Positions 53,051 through 61,130 of a stretch of 64,000 nucleotides of DNA are shown here, one piece after another; positions within the stretch are counted from its first letter, which is position 1, and every line of letters begins with the position of its first letter. This DNA comes from Fimbriimonas sp. (GTDB lineage Bacteria > Armatimonadota > Fimbriimonadia > Fimbriimonadales > Fimbriimonadaceae), in NCBI GenBank assembly GCA_029866005.1, contig JARXAE010000015.1, forward strand, positions 1 through 64,000. Reading direction: 5' to 3'. The notes under the pieces were generated by a model. The model ran no database searches. It saw nothing but the letters and a program-made list of their open reading frames with translations, and had not been told where the DNA came from. The translations under genes were made by a program, and so were the position numbers.

Positions 53051-54865
53051 ATGGCCGCTCCCAAAAAAACACCCGTACGAGCTCCGCGCCGTCGGAAAAC
53101 TGATTTAGTCTCTTCCACCCCTACCAACAGCGCAGTACGCAGTAGCGAACTGATCGTTAACGTCGCTAACCGAGAAACACGCATCGCCCTCCTCGAAGAC
53201 GGGAAACTCATGGAGTTCCGAGTCGAGCGCGAAGAGCGCGTCGTCGGCTCAATCTTCAAGGGCATCGTTCAGAACGTGTTGCCCGGCATGGATGCCGCCT
53301 TCGTTGATATCGGTCTTGAGCGCAACGCCTACTTGAGCATTGCCGACGTTCTCCCTGAAGAGGGAAGTGATAACTCGCCCGCCGCTGTTCGCCGCTCCGA
53401 GCTTCGCCGTCGAAAGATCAAGGATCTACTTAAGCCTGGCCAGCAGATCATGGTTCAGGTGACCAAGGGTCCTCGAGGAACCAAAGGTGCCCGAGTTAGC
53501 ACGCGCATTTCTCTCCCCGGTCGTGCCGTCGTCTTGATGCCCGAAACCGGCAGCGTTGGAGTTAGCCGCAAAATCGAGGATCGAAGAGAGCGCGAGCGGC
53601 TAAAAAAGATCGGTGAAAAGATTTGTCCAGACGGATTCGGTCTCATTATGAGAACCGAGTGCGAAGGTCGCACCGAAGCGGAACTTCGAGCCGACGTTTT
53701 GTATCTCGTTCACGTTTGGGAAGAAGTGACCAAGGTCGCCAAGCGCGAGCGCGCTCCGGCCTGTGTCCACCGCGATCAGACGCTGTTGTTCCGAACCGTC
53801 CGAGACGTGTTTGGCGAGTCGATCACCAGAATGGTGATTGACGACCCAGACGAGTACGAGAAGGTTCACATCATCGCTAAAGCGGTTGCGCCTGCGATGG
53901 TCAGCAAGATTCAGCTTTACGATCGCGAAGAGCCGATTTTCGAGTTCCACGGAATCGAAAAGGAACTCGATCGCATCATGCAACACCAGGTTCCGCTCAA
54001 GAGCGGTGGCTACCTCGTCATCGACGAAATGGAAGCTCTCACCGCGATTGACGTCAATACTGGAAAACACGTTGGCGGATCGGGAGGCCTTTCGGACACC
54101 ATCTTGAAGACCAATATGGAAGCTTCGGATGAAATTCTCCGACAACTGAGACTGCGTGATATGGGCGGAATCATTGTCTGCGACTTCATCGACATGGAAG
54201 ATGCCGCCGCGAAGAAGCGCGTGATGGATCACTTCTCAGCCGGACTCGAGCGCGACCGGGCACGAACCCGACTTGGTAAGATTTCGTCTCTTGGTCTCCT
54301 CGAACTCACCCGAAAGCGCACTGGCGAATCTGTGACCCAAGAGATCACCGAAATCTGCCCGATGTGCCTTGGGGTTGGACGCATCGCCTCCAAGGAAACT
54401 CTCAGTTTGATGATCGAACGCGAGATGCGGAACCGGCGCGGTGAGCCGGGCAACGCCTTCTTTGTTGAGGCTCACCCTGCGGTCGTCGAAGCCTTGATCG
54501 GGCTTGATGGCGAAAGTGTCGAAGAGCTTGAGCATGAGATTCGGCGTGGGATTTACATTCGGGCAAACTTCGACTTCGAGTACGATGAGTACGAGATCAC
54601 CAGTGGAACCTTGGACGTATTCGATAAAGAACTGATGAACTACCGACGTTCGCAGGTTATCGAAGTGAACGTAAGAAGATCCGCGTTTGAGAACGTGAAT
54701 CGTTCCATTGGCTGGACAGATGACGGCTTCTTTATCGAGCTAATCAACGGCCAAGAGTCCATCGGACATCGGGCAAGGGTCGCTATTCACGACCTTCGTC
54801 GGTCTTTTGGCGTAGCGGATCTCATTCAGCCAGGTCATGCGAGCCCATCGCGAACCATTGCCTAG
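53051..54865 (+). CDS. rng: Ribonuclease E/G family endoribonuclease
   Basis: Processes rRNA and decays mRNA. 604 residues: a basic N-terminal tail (about 1-30), S1 domain (about 66-160; GSIFKGIVQNVLPGMDAAFVDIG, ERNAYL), 5-prime sensor and RNase H-like region, DNase I-like catalytic part with AIDVNTGKHVG and GGIIVCDFIDMED, whose Asp pair binds metal, and the zinc-link CPMCLGVG. It lacks the long C-terminal degradosome scaffold of E. coli RNase E, so RNase G is the better name. Confidence 0.94.
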   Translation: MAAPKKTPVRAPRRRKTDLVSSTPTNSAVRSSELIVNVANRETRIALLEDGKLMEFRVEREERVVGSIFKGIVQNVLPGMDAAFVDIGLERNAYLSIADVLPEEGSDNSPAAVRRSELRRRKIKDLLKPGQQIMVQVTKGPRGTKGARVSTRISLPGRAVVLMPETGSVGVSRKIEDRRERERLKKIGEKICPDGFGLIMRTECEGRTEAELRADVLYLVHVWEEVTKVAKRERAPACVHRDQTLLFRTVRDVFGESITRMVIDDPDEYEKVHIIAKAVAPAMVSKIQLYDREEPIFEFHGIEKELDRIMQHQVPLKSGGYLVIDEMEALTAIDVNTGKHVGGSGGLSDTILKTNMEASDEILRQLRLRDMGGIIVCDFIDMEDAAAKKRVMDHFSAGLERDRARTRLGKISSLGLLELTRKRTGESVTQEITEICPMCLGVGRIASKETLSLMIEREMRNRRGEPGNAFFVEAHPAVVEALIGLDGESVEELEHEIRRGIYIRANFDFEYDEYEITSGTLDVFDKELMNYRRSQVIEVNVRRSAFENVNRSIGWTDDGFFIELINGQESIGHRARVAIHDLRRSFGVADLIQPGHASPSRTIA

Positions 54866-54891
54866 TTTGACTTCGTCTTACTAAGCAAGCC

Positions 54892-55467
54892 ATGCGTTGG
54901 ATCACTACCGAAGAGCGCGAGAAGAGAAAACAGTACGCCGTGGGCTGTGGCGTACTGTTAGGGGCACTTGTGAGTGTCTCATCTCTTGTCGTTGGGTATG
55001 CACTCACAGCGTCAAGCGTTCACCGCGCCACTTACACGCGAGATCCGACGTCGGGAAAAGTTAACGACATTGGCGTTGGGGTGTATATCCCAATCGCCGT
55101 AGTTCTCTTCTTTGGCGGAATCCTGATTTGTATCGGCTCGCTTCTCTATGGCTATTTCCAAGACAAGAACAAGAATCAGGGTGCTCGGGTGGTTCGCCCC
55201 AATTCCGGAATCATTGCTCGATTTGCCATTGACAAGAATGGCATCCAGATTACTGACGAATCGTCATTTGAGTTTCAGGACAAACTGCGTTTTTACGTCC
55301 GGGTTTTGAGCCCTACGGAAGGTTCCCTGGAATATGAGTGCGCCGAACCCGTTTTCTACCAATGTGGAGAGGGAATGATCGGAGACATTGAGCTCATGGG
55401 CCGTTGGATCGGCGCGTTTCGCCCTTACACAGGCATGGATCAGACTCACGTCGGCGAGCGATTCTAG
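54892..55467 (+). CDS. Two-span membrane protein, unknown
   Basis: 191 residues: a charged start (RWITTEEREKRKQY), membrane helix 1 (about 16-40), an extracytoplasmic loop, membrane helix 2 (about 63-86) and a cytoplasmic or periplasmic C-terminal domain of about 100 residues with beta character. I do not recognise a family. It starts 26 nt after rng, same strand, and ends in a CTAG overlap with the convergent small gene. Confidence 0.75.
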   Translation: MRWITTEEREKRKQYAVGCGVLLGALVSVSSLVVGYALTASSVHRATYTRDPTSGKVNDIGVGVYIPIAVVLFFGGILICIGSLLYGYFQDKNKNQGARVVRPNSGIIARFAIDKNGIQITDESSFEFQDKLRFYVRVLSPTEGSLEYECAEPVFYQCGEGMIGDIELMGRWIGAFRPYTGMDQTHVGERF

Positions 55468-55691
55468 GCACTGAAGTCGATTCCGTCCGATTCGACAAAC
55501 TTCGTTGGCTCCAATGTCACCGATCCGGCACCGTCCTCATGAAGCTCAACGACATCTTCTTCTGGGGCGGACTCCTTTTCTGAGCCCCCCGAGCCACGCT
55601 TCCTATCCTTTGAGGCGGCGTCAACACGATGTCGAAAGTCATGTCCGAACGTTGAGTTGTACGTTCCGTGCACTTTTTCGACTTCGCCCAC
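55464..55691 (-). CDS. Small charged protein downstream of the FliA-type sigma factor, unknown
   Basis: 75 residues, highly charged and Gly/Ser-rich, probably disordered; no membrane segment or known motif. GTG 55691 lies 7 nt after the sigma factor stop, with AGGTAGGTG upstream as a likely ribosome binding site. Tight spacing and the 4-nt convergent stop overlap argue that it is real. Composition alone does not show a function; an anti-sigma factor such as FlgM is one guess, but no FlgM motif is visible. Confidence 0.55.
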   Translation of the reverse strand: MGEVEKVHGTYNSTFGHDFRHRVDAASKDRKRGSGGSEKESAPEEDVVELHEDGAGSVTLEPTKFVESDGIDFSA

Positions 55692-55698
55692 GCTACAC

Positions 55699-56478
55699 CT
55701 ACCTGACTCCGATCCCGCCTTCTTGCCGCATGAAGTTCCTTAGCCGATTCATTGCCTGCGTGTGCAGCTGATAAACCCGACTTTCGGAGACTCCAAGAAC
55801 CTTGCCGATTTCTTTAAAGGTCAACCCCTCAAAGTAGTACAAAGCGACAACGAGTCGCTCTCTTTCTGGAAGGTGATCGACGCCCTTTGTGAGAATGCGT
55901 CGAATCTCTTTGCCTTCGACCTCACCACCTGTGCTTGTGTTCTCATCGGCAAGAAGCTCGATGAAAGAGACATGGTCATCTCCGTCGGTGCTCCCAAGGA
56001 TGTCGTCCAGGGAGTACACGTTGGTGCGTCCCATTCGAACCATTAGCTCGCTCACTTCCTGTGAGCTGATTCCCATGGTTTCTGCAATCTCCTGGTCCGT
56101 CGCTGGGCGACCGAACTTGGTCTCAAGAGCCATCATCGTTCGGTCAAGGGCTTTAAGCTTTTCACGAATGGAACGCGGAACCCAGTCCTCGTCGCGGAGC
56201 ATTTCCAAAATTGCTCCTCGAATGAGGGCAATGGCGTACGTTTCGAACTTGACGTCTCGAGTTGGGTCGAATTGGTCGACGGATTTAATCAATCCGATTA
56301 CTCCAGATCCCACCAAGTCCTCACGGTCCAAACCGCCGGGAAGGGAAGTGACCAATCGTCCCGCAGTGATTTTCACCAGATACGAATAGTGATCAATGAT
56401 GTCGGCCCGGGAACCGGGATCCTTGAAAACCTTAAAGTCTTTCCAAGCCTTTTGAAGCTGTTCTGCACTGAGCGGCAT
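55699..56478 (-). CDS. fliA: RNA polymerase sigma factor, FliA/WhiG (sigma-28) family
   Basis: 259 residues: region 2 (YLVKITAGRLVTSLPGGLDREDLVGSGVIGLIKSVDQFDP), region 3 (VPRSIREKLKALDRTMMALETKFGRPATDQEIAE) and region 4 with the helix-turn-helix LTFKEIGKVLGVSESRVYQLHTQAMNRLR. Sigma-28 factors control flagella, chemotaxis or, as WhiG, development. No flagellar gene lies in this window. ATG 56478 (PLSAEQLQKAW) is chosen over the upstream in-frame start at 56568, which would overlap the preceding gene. Confidence 0.92.
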   Translation of the reverse strand: MPLSAEQLQKAWKDFKVFKDPGSRADIIDHYSYLVKITAGRLVTSLPGGLDREDLVGSGVIGLIKSVDQFDPTRDVKFETYAIALIRGAILEMLRDEDWVPRSIREKLKALDRTMMALETKFGRPATDQEIAETMGISSQEVSELMVRMGRTNVYSLDDILGSTDGDDHVSFIELLADENTSTGGEVEGKEIRRILTKGVDHLPERERLVVALYYFEGLTFKEIGKVLGVSESRVYQLHTQAMNRLRNFMRQEGGIGVR

Positions 56479-56503
56479 AGCGATTCCAATCCATGGCGGG
56501 GGC

Positions 56504-56746
56504 CTAAGCGGCCTTTGCCTGTTCTCCTTCCGTAGTTTCTGCGTCGGCATGCTCGCGAGGAGCACCACCTGGCATTACAGTTAGTTGTACCGGAACAGAC
56601 GTAATAGCCTGCCATAAAGCACCGCAACACCAACCAGAAACTAGAGCGACGACAGCTCTTTGCAGGCATAAGGTGGGTTCAACATTGCCAAAAATGCCCG
56701 CAAGAAGGGCTACAAACCCTGCGAGACAAGCAACTAACTTCGGCAT
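56504..56746 (-). CDS. Small membrane protein upstream of the sigma factor, unknown
   Basis: 80 residues (ATG 56746; another ATG lies three codons upstream at 56755). Two hydrophobic stretches (about 3-20 and 30-48) and a charged tail with GGAPREHADAETTEGEQAKAA. The stop is 25 nt before the sigma factor start, so probably one operon. I do not recognise a family. The 170-nt gap upstream, to the MBL gene stop at 56917, shows nothing I can support. Confidence 0.55.
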   Translation of the reverse strand: MPKLVACLAGFVALLAGIFGNVEPTLCLQRAVVALVSGWCCGALWQAITSVPVQLTVMPGGAPREHADAETTEGEQAKAA

Positions 56747-56916
56747 ATGGACCATCCTCGATGTCTATCGAGTTACTGTTAATAGTGCCAGTTTTCCATG
56801 TTGGCATTAGGGTCAAACCTCGTAAAGTTATCAGGTTTTGGAAGGAGAAAGCTGGAGGAGTTGGACAGTTGCTCGGCGGCTGGTCTCAGCAACCGCCTGG
56901 CTTAGCGAACTTCGGA

Positions 56917-57684
56917 CTAGAACTCGAGCCGCAATCCGTCGTAGGCCAGGCGAACATGATCTGGAAGCCCCTCTTCGTAGGAGTTGTGGTCGAATTCGTG
57001 GCTCAAGTGCGTTAGGTACGCCTTCTTGGGCCGAAGTTCTTCGATCACTGCCATCGTTGCTTCAAAGTGATAATGGTTCGGATGAGGCTCATGGCGCACG
57101 CAATCGATCACGAGGGTGTCGAGTCTCCAAAGCATCTCAATGGAAGTCGGCGGGATATGGTTCACATCGGTAATAAATGCAAAATCATTCACTCGAATTC
57201 CGGTGACAGGATACTTTCCGTGCATCACCTCGAACGTCCGCACTTCCAGCCCACCCACATGAATGACCTCGGGAACATCGCGTAAGTCGAACCGAGGAAC
57301 CCAGATTCCGGGAGGCGTGTCTATAAACGCGTACGGATAAATACGACGGATATCCTCTTGGTACCTCGGGATCGCATAGACCGGAACTGACTTCCCGCCG
57401 ACCACGCAAACAGAACGAAGATCATCCATTCCCATGACATGGTCGGCGTGGGTGTGCGTGATAAGAACCGCCTCTAAGTCGTAAACCTGTTCCCGAGTGA
57501 GTTGAAGACGCATCTCGGGTGCACAGTCGATCTGGAGGTTCCCGGAAGGCCCCATCAAAAGGCAAGAAGACCGTGTGCGGTGGTTCTTGGGATTACCAAG
57601 GAATTCGTCGGAGTACCTCACACCGATCATCGGCACGCCGTTGCTCGTGCCCGACCCAAGAATGACTGCCGTGCCGGAAGACAC
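56917..57684 (-). CDS. Metallo-beta-lactamase-fold hydrolase, PhnP-like
   Basis: 255 residues: GSGTSNGVPMIGV start, metal motif THTHADHVMGMDDLR, MHGKYPVTGIRV, FITDVNHIPP and late His residues (YLTHLSHEFDH). The pattern fits PhnP-like phosphodiesterases that open cyclic ribose phosphates; substrate is uncertain. GTG 57684 follows the upstream gene stop by one base, so the two are coupled. Confidence 0.88.
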   Translation of the reverse strand: MSSGTAVILGSGTSNGVPMIGVRYSDEFLGNPKNHRTRSSCLLMGPSGNLQIDCAPEMRLQLTREQVYDLEAVLITHTHADHVMGMDDLRSVCVVGGKSVPVYAIPRYQEDIRRIYPYAFIDTPPGIWVPRFDLRDVPEVIHVGGLEVRTFEVMHGKYPVTGIRVNDFAFITDVNHIPPTSIEMLWRLDTLVIDCVRHEPHPNHYHFEATMAVIEELRPKKAYLTHLSHEFDHNSYEEGLPDHVRLAYDGLRLEF

Positions 57685-57685
57685 C

Positions 57686-58294
57686 TTAGATCTCTTCGGC
57701 CCGCTTCAGAACCTCGAACGCGACAAAAGCGCTCGGAATCTCGGTGTACTGCGAAATGCGCTCCAAGCAGCGTGCGAAGCTACGCTCGTTTACGTCGTCA
57801 AAGTTGGTTTGTTGTCGCCGAGCGTCGGCGACAATTGAGACCGCTGCATCAAAAAACCGACCGCGGTTCTGGGGCAAAGATCGGTTGGCAACTCCGGCGA
57901 ACTCGCGGCTGATCTTCTCGTAAACCGATTCCCAAGATGTCTTGGTCTCGAGCTCGGCCTTCATCTTGACCATGTCGGCTTCTTGCATGCGCCGTCGCTC
58001 GGCATCTCGCCGTTTGGTCAGGTCCCACTCGCTTTGCGTGGTGCCGTCGATGACTCGGAGTTTAATGGGCGAGCCAGAAGCTGCCGATGCTGTCTGCTCA
58101 ATGAGTCGAGAAGTGGCTGGCATCCGCAGGTGACCGCCTAGCTCTGACTGCCCAGGAGGGACGCCGACGACAAGAACACCGTCTTCTAAGGCAATGGGCA
58201 CCGCGGAAGAAAGAGCGGTCCAAACACCGATTCCGGTGACGCCCGCCTTTACCTGAGGAAGGATCTTTGGCCACAACTCCGCTACTTCTGCCAT
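57686..58294 (-). CDS. Protein of unknown function with a DnaA_N-like start
   Basis: 202 residues. The first 90 (ELWPKILPQVKAGVTGIGVWTAL, then LEDGVLVVGVPPGQSELGGHL) resemble the DnaA N-terminal or a KH-like fold that appears in several DNA- or partner-binding proteins; the rest is helical and charged (TSWESVYEKISREFAGVANRSLP). No catalytic motif. ATG 58294 is chosen; a TTG two codons upstream is possible. It sits one base before the MBL gene. Confidence 0.65.
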   Translation of the reverse strand: MAEVAELWPKILPQVKAGVTGIGVWTALSSAVPIALEDGVLVVGVPPGQSELGGHLRMPATSRLIEQTASAASGSPIKLRVIDGTTQSEWDLTKRRDAERRRMQEADMVKMKAELETKTSWESVYEKISREFAGVANRSLPQNRGRFFDAAVSIVADARRQQTNFDDVNERSFARCLERISQYTEIPSAFVAFEVLKRAEEI

Positions 58295-58369
58295 GAGCAA
58301 CCGGATTATAGCCCCTCAACAAGCAAAAATGCCGACCTCTAATCCGCAATCTCTAGCATTCTTCCGCGT

Positions 58370-58375
58370 TAGAAT
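58370..58375 (+). promoter_or_regulatory. -10-like box TAGAAT before the matrixin gene
   Basis: TAGAAT (five of six to TATAAT) ends 5 nt before ATG 58381, with no Shine-Dalgarno. It is one of the closest examples of the leaderless pattern in the window. Confidence 0.45.
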
Positions 58376-58380
58376 CAATC

Positions 58381-59043
58381 ATGCATTTTCAACGACCTGT
58401 TCTGTGGTTTCTGCCCTTCACGCTGATCTTAACCAGTTGTGCCGGACCAGGTTCGGCAGCCGACGCAATTTGCGGACCAGATTCGTTCACTCCTAACTAC
58501 GTTTCGAACGTCAATCTGAAGAAGTGGGCATCATTGCCAATCCGTGTCTACTTCTCAACCAACACTAACACGGGTGGCGTCAACATTGAGAATGAGACCC
58601 GCCAGGGCTTCGATGATTGGGAGACTGCACTTGGGCAGAATCTTTGGACTGAGGTGACGTCTGCCTCAACGGCAAACTTAGTGGTTCGGGTGCAATCAAG
58701 TGCACCTCAAAGCACACTTGCTGAAACAACGATCTACTTCTTCCAGGGCCAGAACATCATTACGCGCTCCGAAATGGTCATTTATACTTGGCCATCGCTC
58801 CCAACCGGAGGATATGCCGGGACAGGAACTCATGAACTTGGTCACGCTCTGGGGATCAATGGGCATTCCGACGTCATTGCAGACATCATGTATTTCACCG
58901 GAAACGCGACCGACTTGCTGACCCAAAGAGACCTTAACACCCTTCGCACCGCCTATTGTGGATTTGGAGTTTCAAGCAAGACGGTTCCGATGCCCGCAGG
59001 TACCCCGCTGATATCGCAGAAAATTACTTGTCCGGCTCCCTAA
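58381..59043 (+). CDS. Matrixin-like metalloprotease lipoprotein
   Basis: 220 residues: lipoprotein signal with lipobox LTSC, then a metzincin domain with the zinc site THELGHALGINGHS, that is HExxHxxGxxH, and a likely Met-turn in DIMYF shortly after. The upstream part has the WxDWxxALG-type start of matrixins. Expected to be a zinc endopeptidase tethered to the envelope. The Met-turn and prodomain are not obvious, so activity needs care. Confidence 0.82.
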   Translation: MHFQRPVLWFLPFTLILTSCAGPGSAADAICGPDSFTPNYVSNVNLKKWASLPIRVYFSTNTNTGGVNIENETRQGFDDWETALGQNLWTEVTSASTANLVVRVQSSAPQSTLAETTIYFFQGQNIITRSEMVIYTWPSLPTGGYAGTGTHELGHALGINGHSDVIADIMYFTGNATDLLTQRDLNTLRTAYCGFGVSSKTVPMPAGTPLISQKITCPAP

Positions 59044-59053
59044 TGTCTGCAAG

Positions 59054-59069
59054 TTGGCACGAATCCTGC
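59054..59069 (+). promoter_or_regulatory. Sigma-54-like -24/-12 promoter
   Basis: TTGGCACGAATCCTGC has GG (59056-59057) and GC (59068-59069) exactly 10 nt apart, and the TTGGCAC block matches the -24 consensus. Transcription would start near 59081, about 70 nt before ATG 59151. No rpoN or enhancer-binding protein is in the window, and no clear upstream activator site was found. Confidence 0.5.
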
Positions 59070-59150
59070 CTCAAGATTGTTAAACCTCTCGGCTGAACCT
59101 GGATTGAACCTGCCAGGTACCATGGTTCGACTGGTAATTTTACGAGGACA

Positions 59151-60176
59151 ATGAATTTGAAGAAACAAGAATTGGCGTTTGGGATAATGATCGGAGCGAT
59201 CGTGACTAGTGGACTGTTTGTCACCTCTGGTTGTAAAGGAAAGACTGCCGAAGTCATGGCAACGGTCAACGGAGAGCAGATCACACGGGAGGATTTCTAC
59301 ACCTATCTCGAGCATAAGCCTTCGGTGATGGTGCAAACCCCACAAGGCGCGGCTAGCGCGAACGTTGCGACCCCGCTTAACTTCCAATCTCTCAACGACC
59401 TCGTTAATCAAAAACTCCTTGAGCAGATGGCTAAGGATGAAGGTGTTTTTCCGACGGAGCAAGAGGTCAAGGACGAAATTAGCTTCCAGCAGACGAAGAA
59501 CCAAGGGTTTGTGAAGACACTTACTTCGCAGGGATACACGATGACTGAGATTCGCCGACAGCTTGCGCTTGAGCGGTGTCGATTTAAGCTCATCACCAAG
59601 GGAATCAAGATTAGCGACGCCCAAGTTGATAACTACATCAAGAACAATCCTCAGCAGTTCATGAATCCAAAGACGGTTGACCTGAGCTGGATCGTTGTTA
59701 AAGACGAAGCCACTCAGAAGGAAGTCGATTCAGCTGTCCGAGGCGGAGAGACGTTCTCAATCGTTGCCACTCGCTATAGTATCGCCAAAACCCCGGCCTA
59801 TCCAAGCAGACTTTATTCTCAATTCCCGGATCGACTCAAGCAGGTGGTCGATAAGCTACCTGAAGGAGGGGTGTCCGATTGGTTGGTCGACGGTAACAAC
59901 AAAGTCCGGTTTAAGATTGATAAGAAGACCGAGGCCTCCAAGATTGAGATCAAACCGTGGATGAAGGTCGAGATTTCTCGAGCTCTTGCCACCCAGAAGG
60001 GTTCAGTGGCAGTTGACCTTGACAAGAGGCTTCTATCCAAACGAAAGGATGCGCAGTTGGTAGTGAATGCAACCGGTCTGAAGGAGCAATTCGATAACAT
60101 CGCGAAGTCGCTTAAAGAGTCCGACGTTAAAACGAGCACAGGTGCCGGAGCTGCGGCCAACGCTCCTGCGAAGTAA
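59151..60176 (+). CDS. SurA/PrsA-like peptidyl-prolyl isomerase lipoprotein
   Basis: 341 residues: signal peptide with lipobox TSGC (about 24-28), a SurA-N-like helical domain with VNGEQITREDFYTYLE and LNDLVNQKLLEQMAKDEGVFPTEQEV, then a parvulin-like region (about 180-270; VDLSWIVVKDEATQKEVDSAV, GGVSDWLVDGNN) and a basic C-terminal helix. It should help fold exported proteins. GAGG precedes ATG 59151. Ends at a strong terminator. Confidence 0.85.
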   Translation: MNLKKQELAFGIMIGAIVTSGLFVTSGCKGKTAEVMATVNGEQITREDFYTYLEHKPSVMVQTPQGAASANVATPLNFQSLNDLVNQKLLEQMAKDEGVFPTEQEVKDEISFQQTKNQGFVKTLTSQGYTMTEIRRQLALERCRFKLITKGIKISDAQVDNYIKNNPQQFMNPKTVDLSWIVVKDEATQKEVDSAVRGGETFSIVATRYSIAKTPAYPSRLYSQFPDRLKQVVDKLPEGGVSDWLVDGNNKVRFKIDKKTEASKIEIKPWMKVEISRALATQKGSVAVDLDKRLLSKRKDAQLVVNATGLKEQFDNIAKSLKESDVKTSTGAGAAANAPAK

Positions 60177-60183
60177 CAAGGAA

Positions 60184-60223
60184 AAACGCCCTCAAGCAAT
60201 AAGCTTGAGGGCGTTTCTGTTTA
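60184..60223 (+). terminator. Rho-independent terminator after the SurA/PrsA-like gene
   Basis: AAACGCCCTCAAGC (60184-60197) pairs perfectly with GCTTGAGGGCGTTT (60203-60216) around a 5-nt loop, followed by CTGTTTAAAT. The flanking A and T runs may allow it to act in both directions, serving the convergent orphan at 60236 too. Confidence 0.88.
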
Positions 60224-60235
60224 AATGGAGTGAGA

Positions 60236-60538
60236 TCAGGCTGCGTGCGACGATGCACTCAGACCGTTGATCAGCATCTTGACATGCTCTGAGGAGATCT
60301 CCTCGGTTTTCACATATTCCTGAATCGCTGTTTCCATCTCTCCGAATCCGGGAGACATCCAGGTGCCGAGCGGATCGCTGCTCGAATCAAGCTTTGTTAG
60401 TGTAAGCCGAAGATCGCCACCGTCTGCGTATTGCAGGCCGTAGCGAACCAGGTCAGGAATGGAAGTGTAGACACCGTTTACTTTGCTGGTGCCGTCGGTG
60501 AAGACTTGCTCGCTCACCCAATAGAGTCGTCGAAACAT
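60236..60538 (-). CDS. Small protein of unknown function
   Basis: 100 residues from ATG 60538 (FRRLYWVSEQVF); the frame is open 13 codons further up. Mixed polar composition, no membrane segment or motif I recognise. It stands alone between convergent SurA/PrsA-like and divergent tsaE genes. The clean start and its own terminator support a real gene. Confidence 0.6.
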   Translation of the reverse strand: MFRRLYWVSEQVFTDGTSKVNGVYTSIPDLVRYGLQYADGGDLRLTLTKLDSSSDPLGTWMSPGFGEMETAIQEYVKTEEISSEHVKMLINGLSASSHAA

Positions 60539-60692
60539 CGTTGTTTTGTAGCTCCCGGCCGTTTTCAGACCTGTCAATATTTTGACGCCAAGATTGTGGG
60601 AATGTGCCCGTTTCTCAGCGAATTGCCTTAAGTATTGGCTAAAACTTTACAGATGGCAGGTCAAGGTGCCCATTTCTGGTAGGAATACATGG

Positions 60693-61130
60693 ATGCCGGT
60701 CGTCAGTCAAAATGAGGTGGTGTGCCAGATCTTTGTGCCGGATGAGGAAGCAATGCTCACGCTGGGTGAGCAGCTCGCAAAGGTTCTGCGCCAAGGCGAT
60801 CTGGTGCTTTTCGAAGGAAACTTAGGAGCAGGTAAGACAACCCTGATCCGAGGAATTCTCGCAGGGCTTGGTTGGAAGGAACCGGTGCGCTCTCCTACTT
60901 ACAACATCTTTTCCCCCTATGACACCGATCCTCCTGTGGTTCATGCGGATCTTTATCGTTTGGCGGACGCACGAGGAACGGGCATCGAGGATTATCTGGA
61001 TACTCACCTTTGCCTGATCGAATGGCCGGATGCTCTGGCTTCGCTGGTGCGCTTGGAAGAGTGTCCGAGAGTGCAAATCACGACCGAAGGTACCGGACGC
61101 CGGGTCACTCTGAGTAACATCATTCTATGA
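60693..61130 (+). CDS. tsaE: tRNA threonylcarbamoyladenosine synthesis ATPase TsaE
   Basis: Needed with TsaB and TsaD to make t6A37 in ANN-decoding tRNAs. 145 residues: VLFEGNLGAGKTTLIRGIL (Walker A), WKEPVRSPTYNIFSPY, VVHADLYRLAD and LCLIEWPD, all characteristic of the family. ATG 60693 is used; the frame is open back to 60582, but the extension has no TsaE similarity. Ends in ATGA overlap with the oxidoreductase gene. Confidence 0.93.
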   Translation: MPVVSQNEVVCQIFVPDEEAMLTLGEQLAKVLRQGDLVLFEGNLGAGKTTLIRGILAGLGWKEPVRSPTYNIFSPYDTDPPVVHADLYRLADARGTGIEDYLDTHLCLIEWPDALASLVRLEECPRVQITTEGTGRRVTLSNIIL

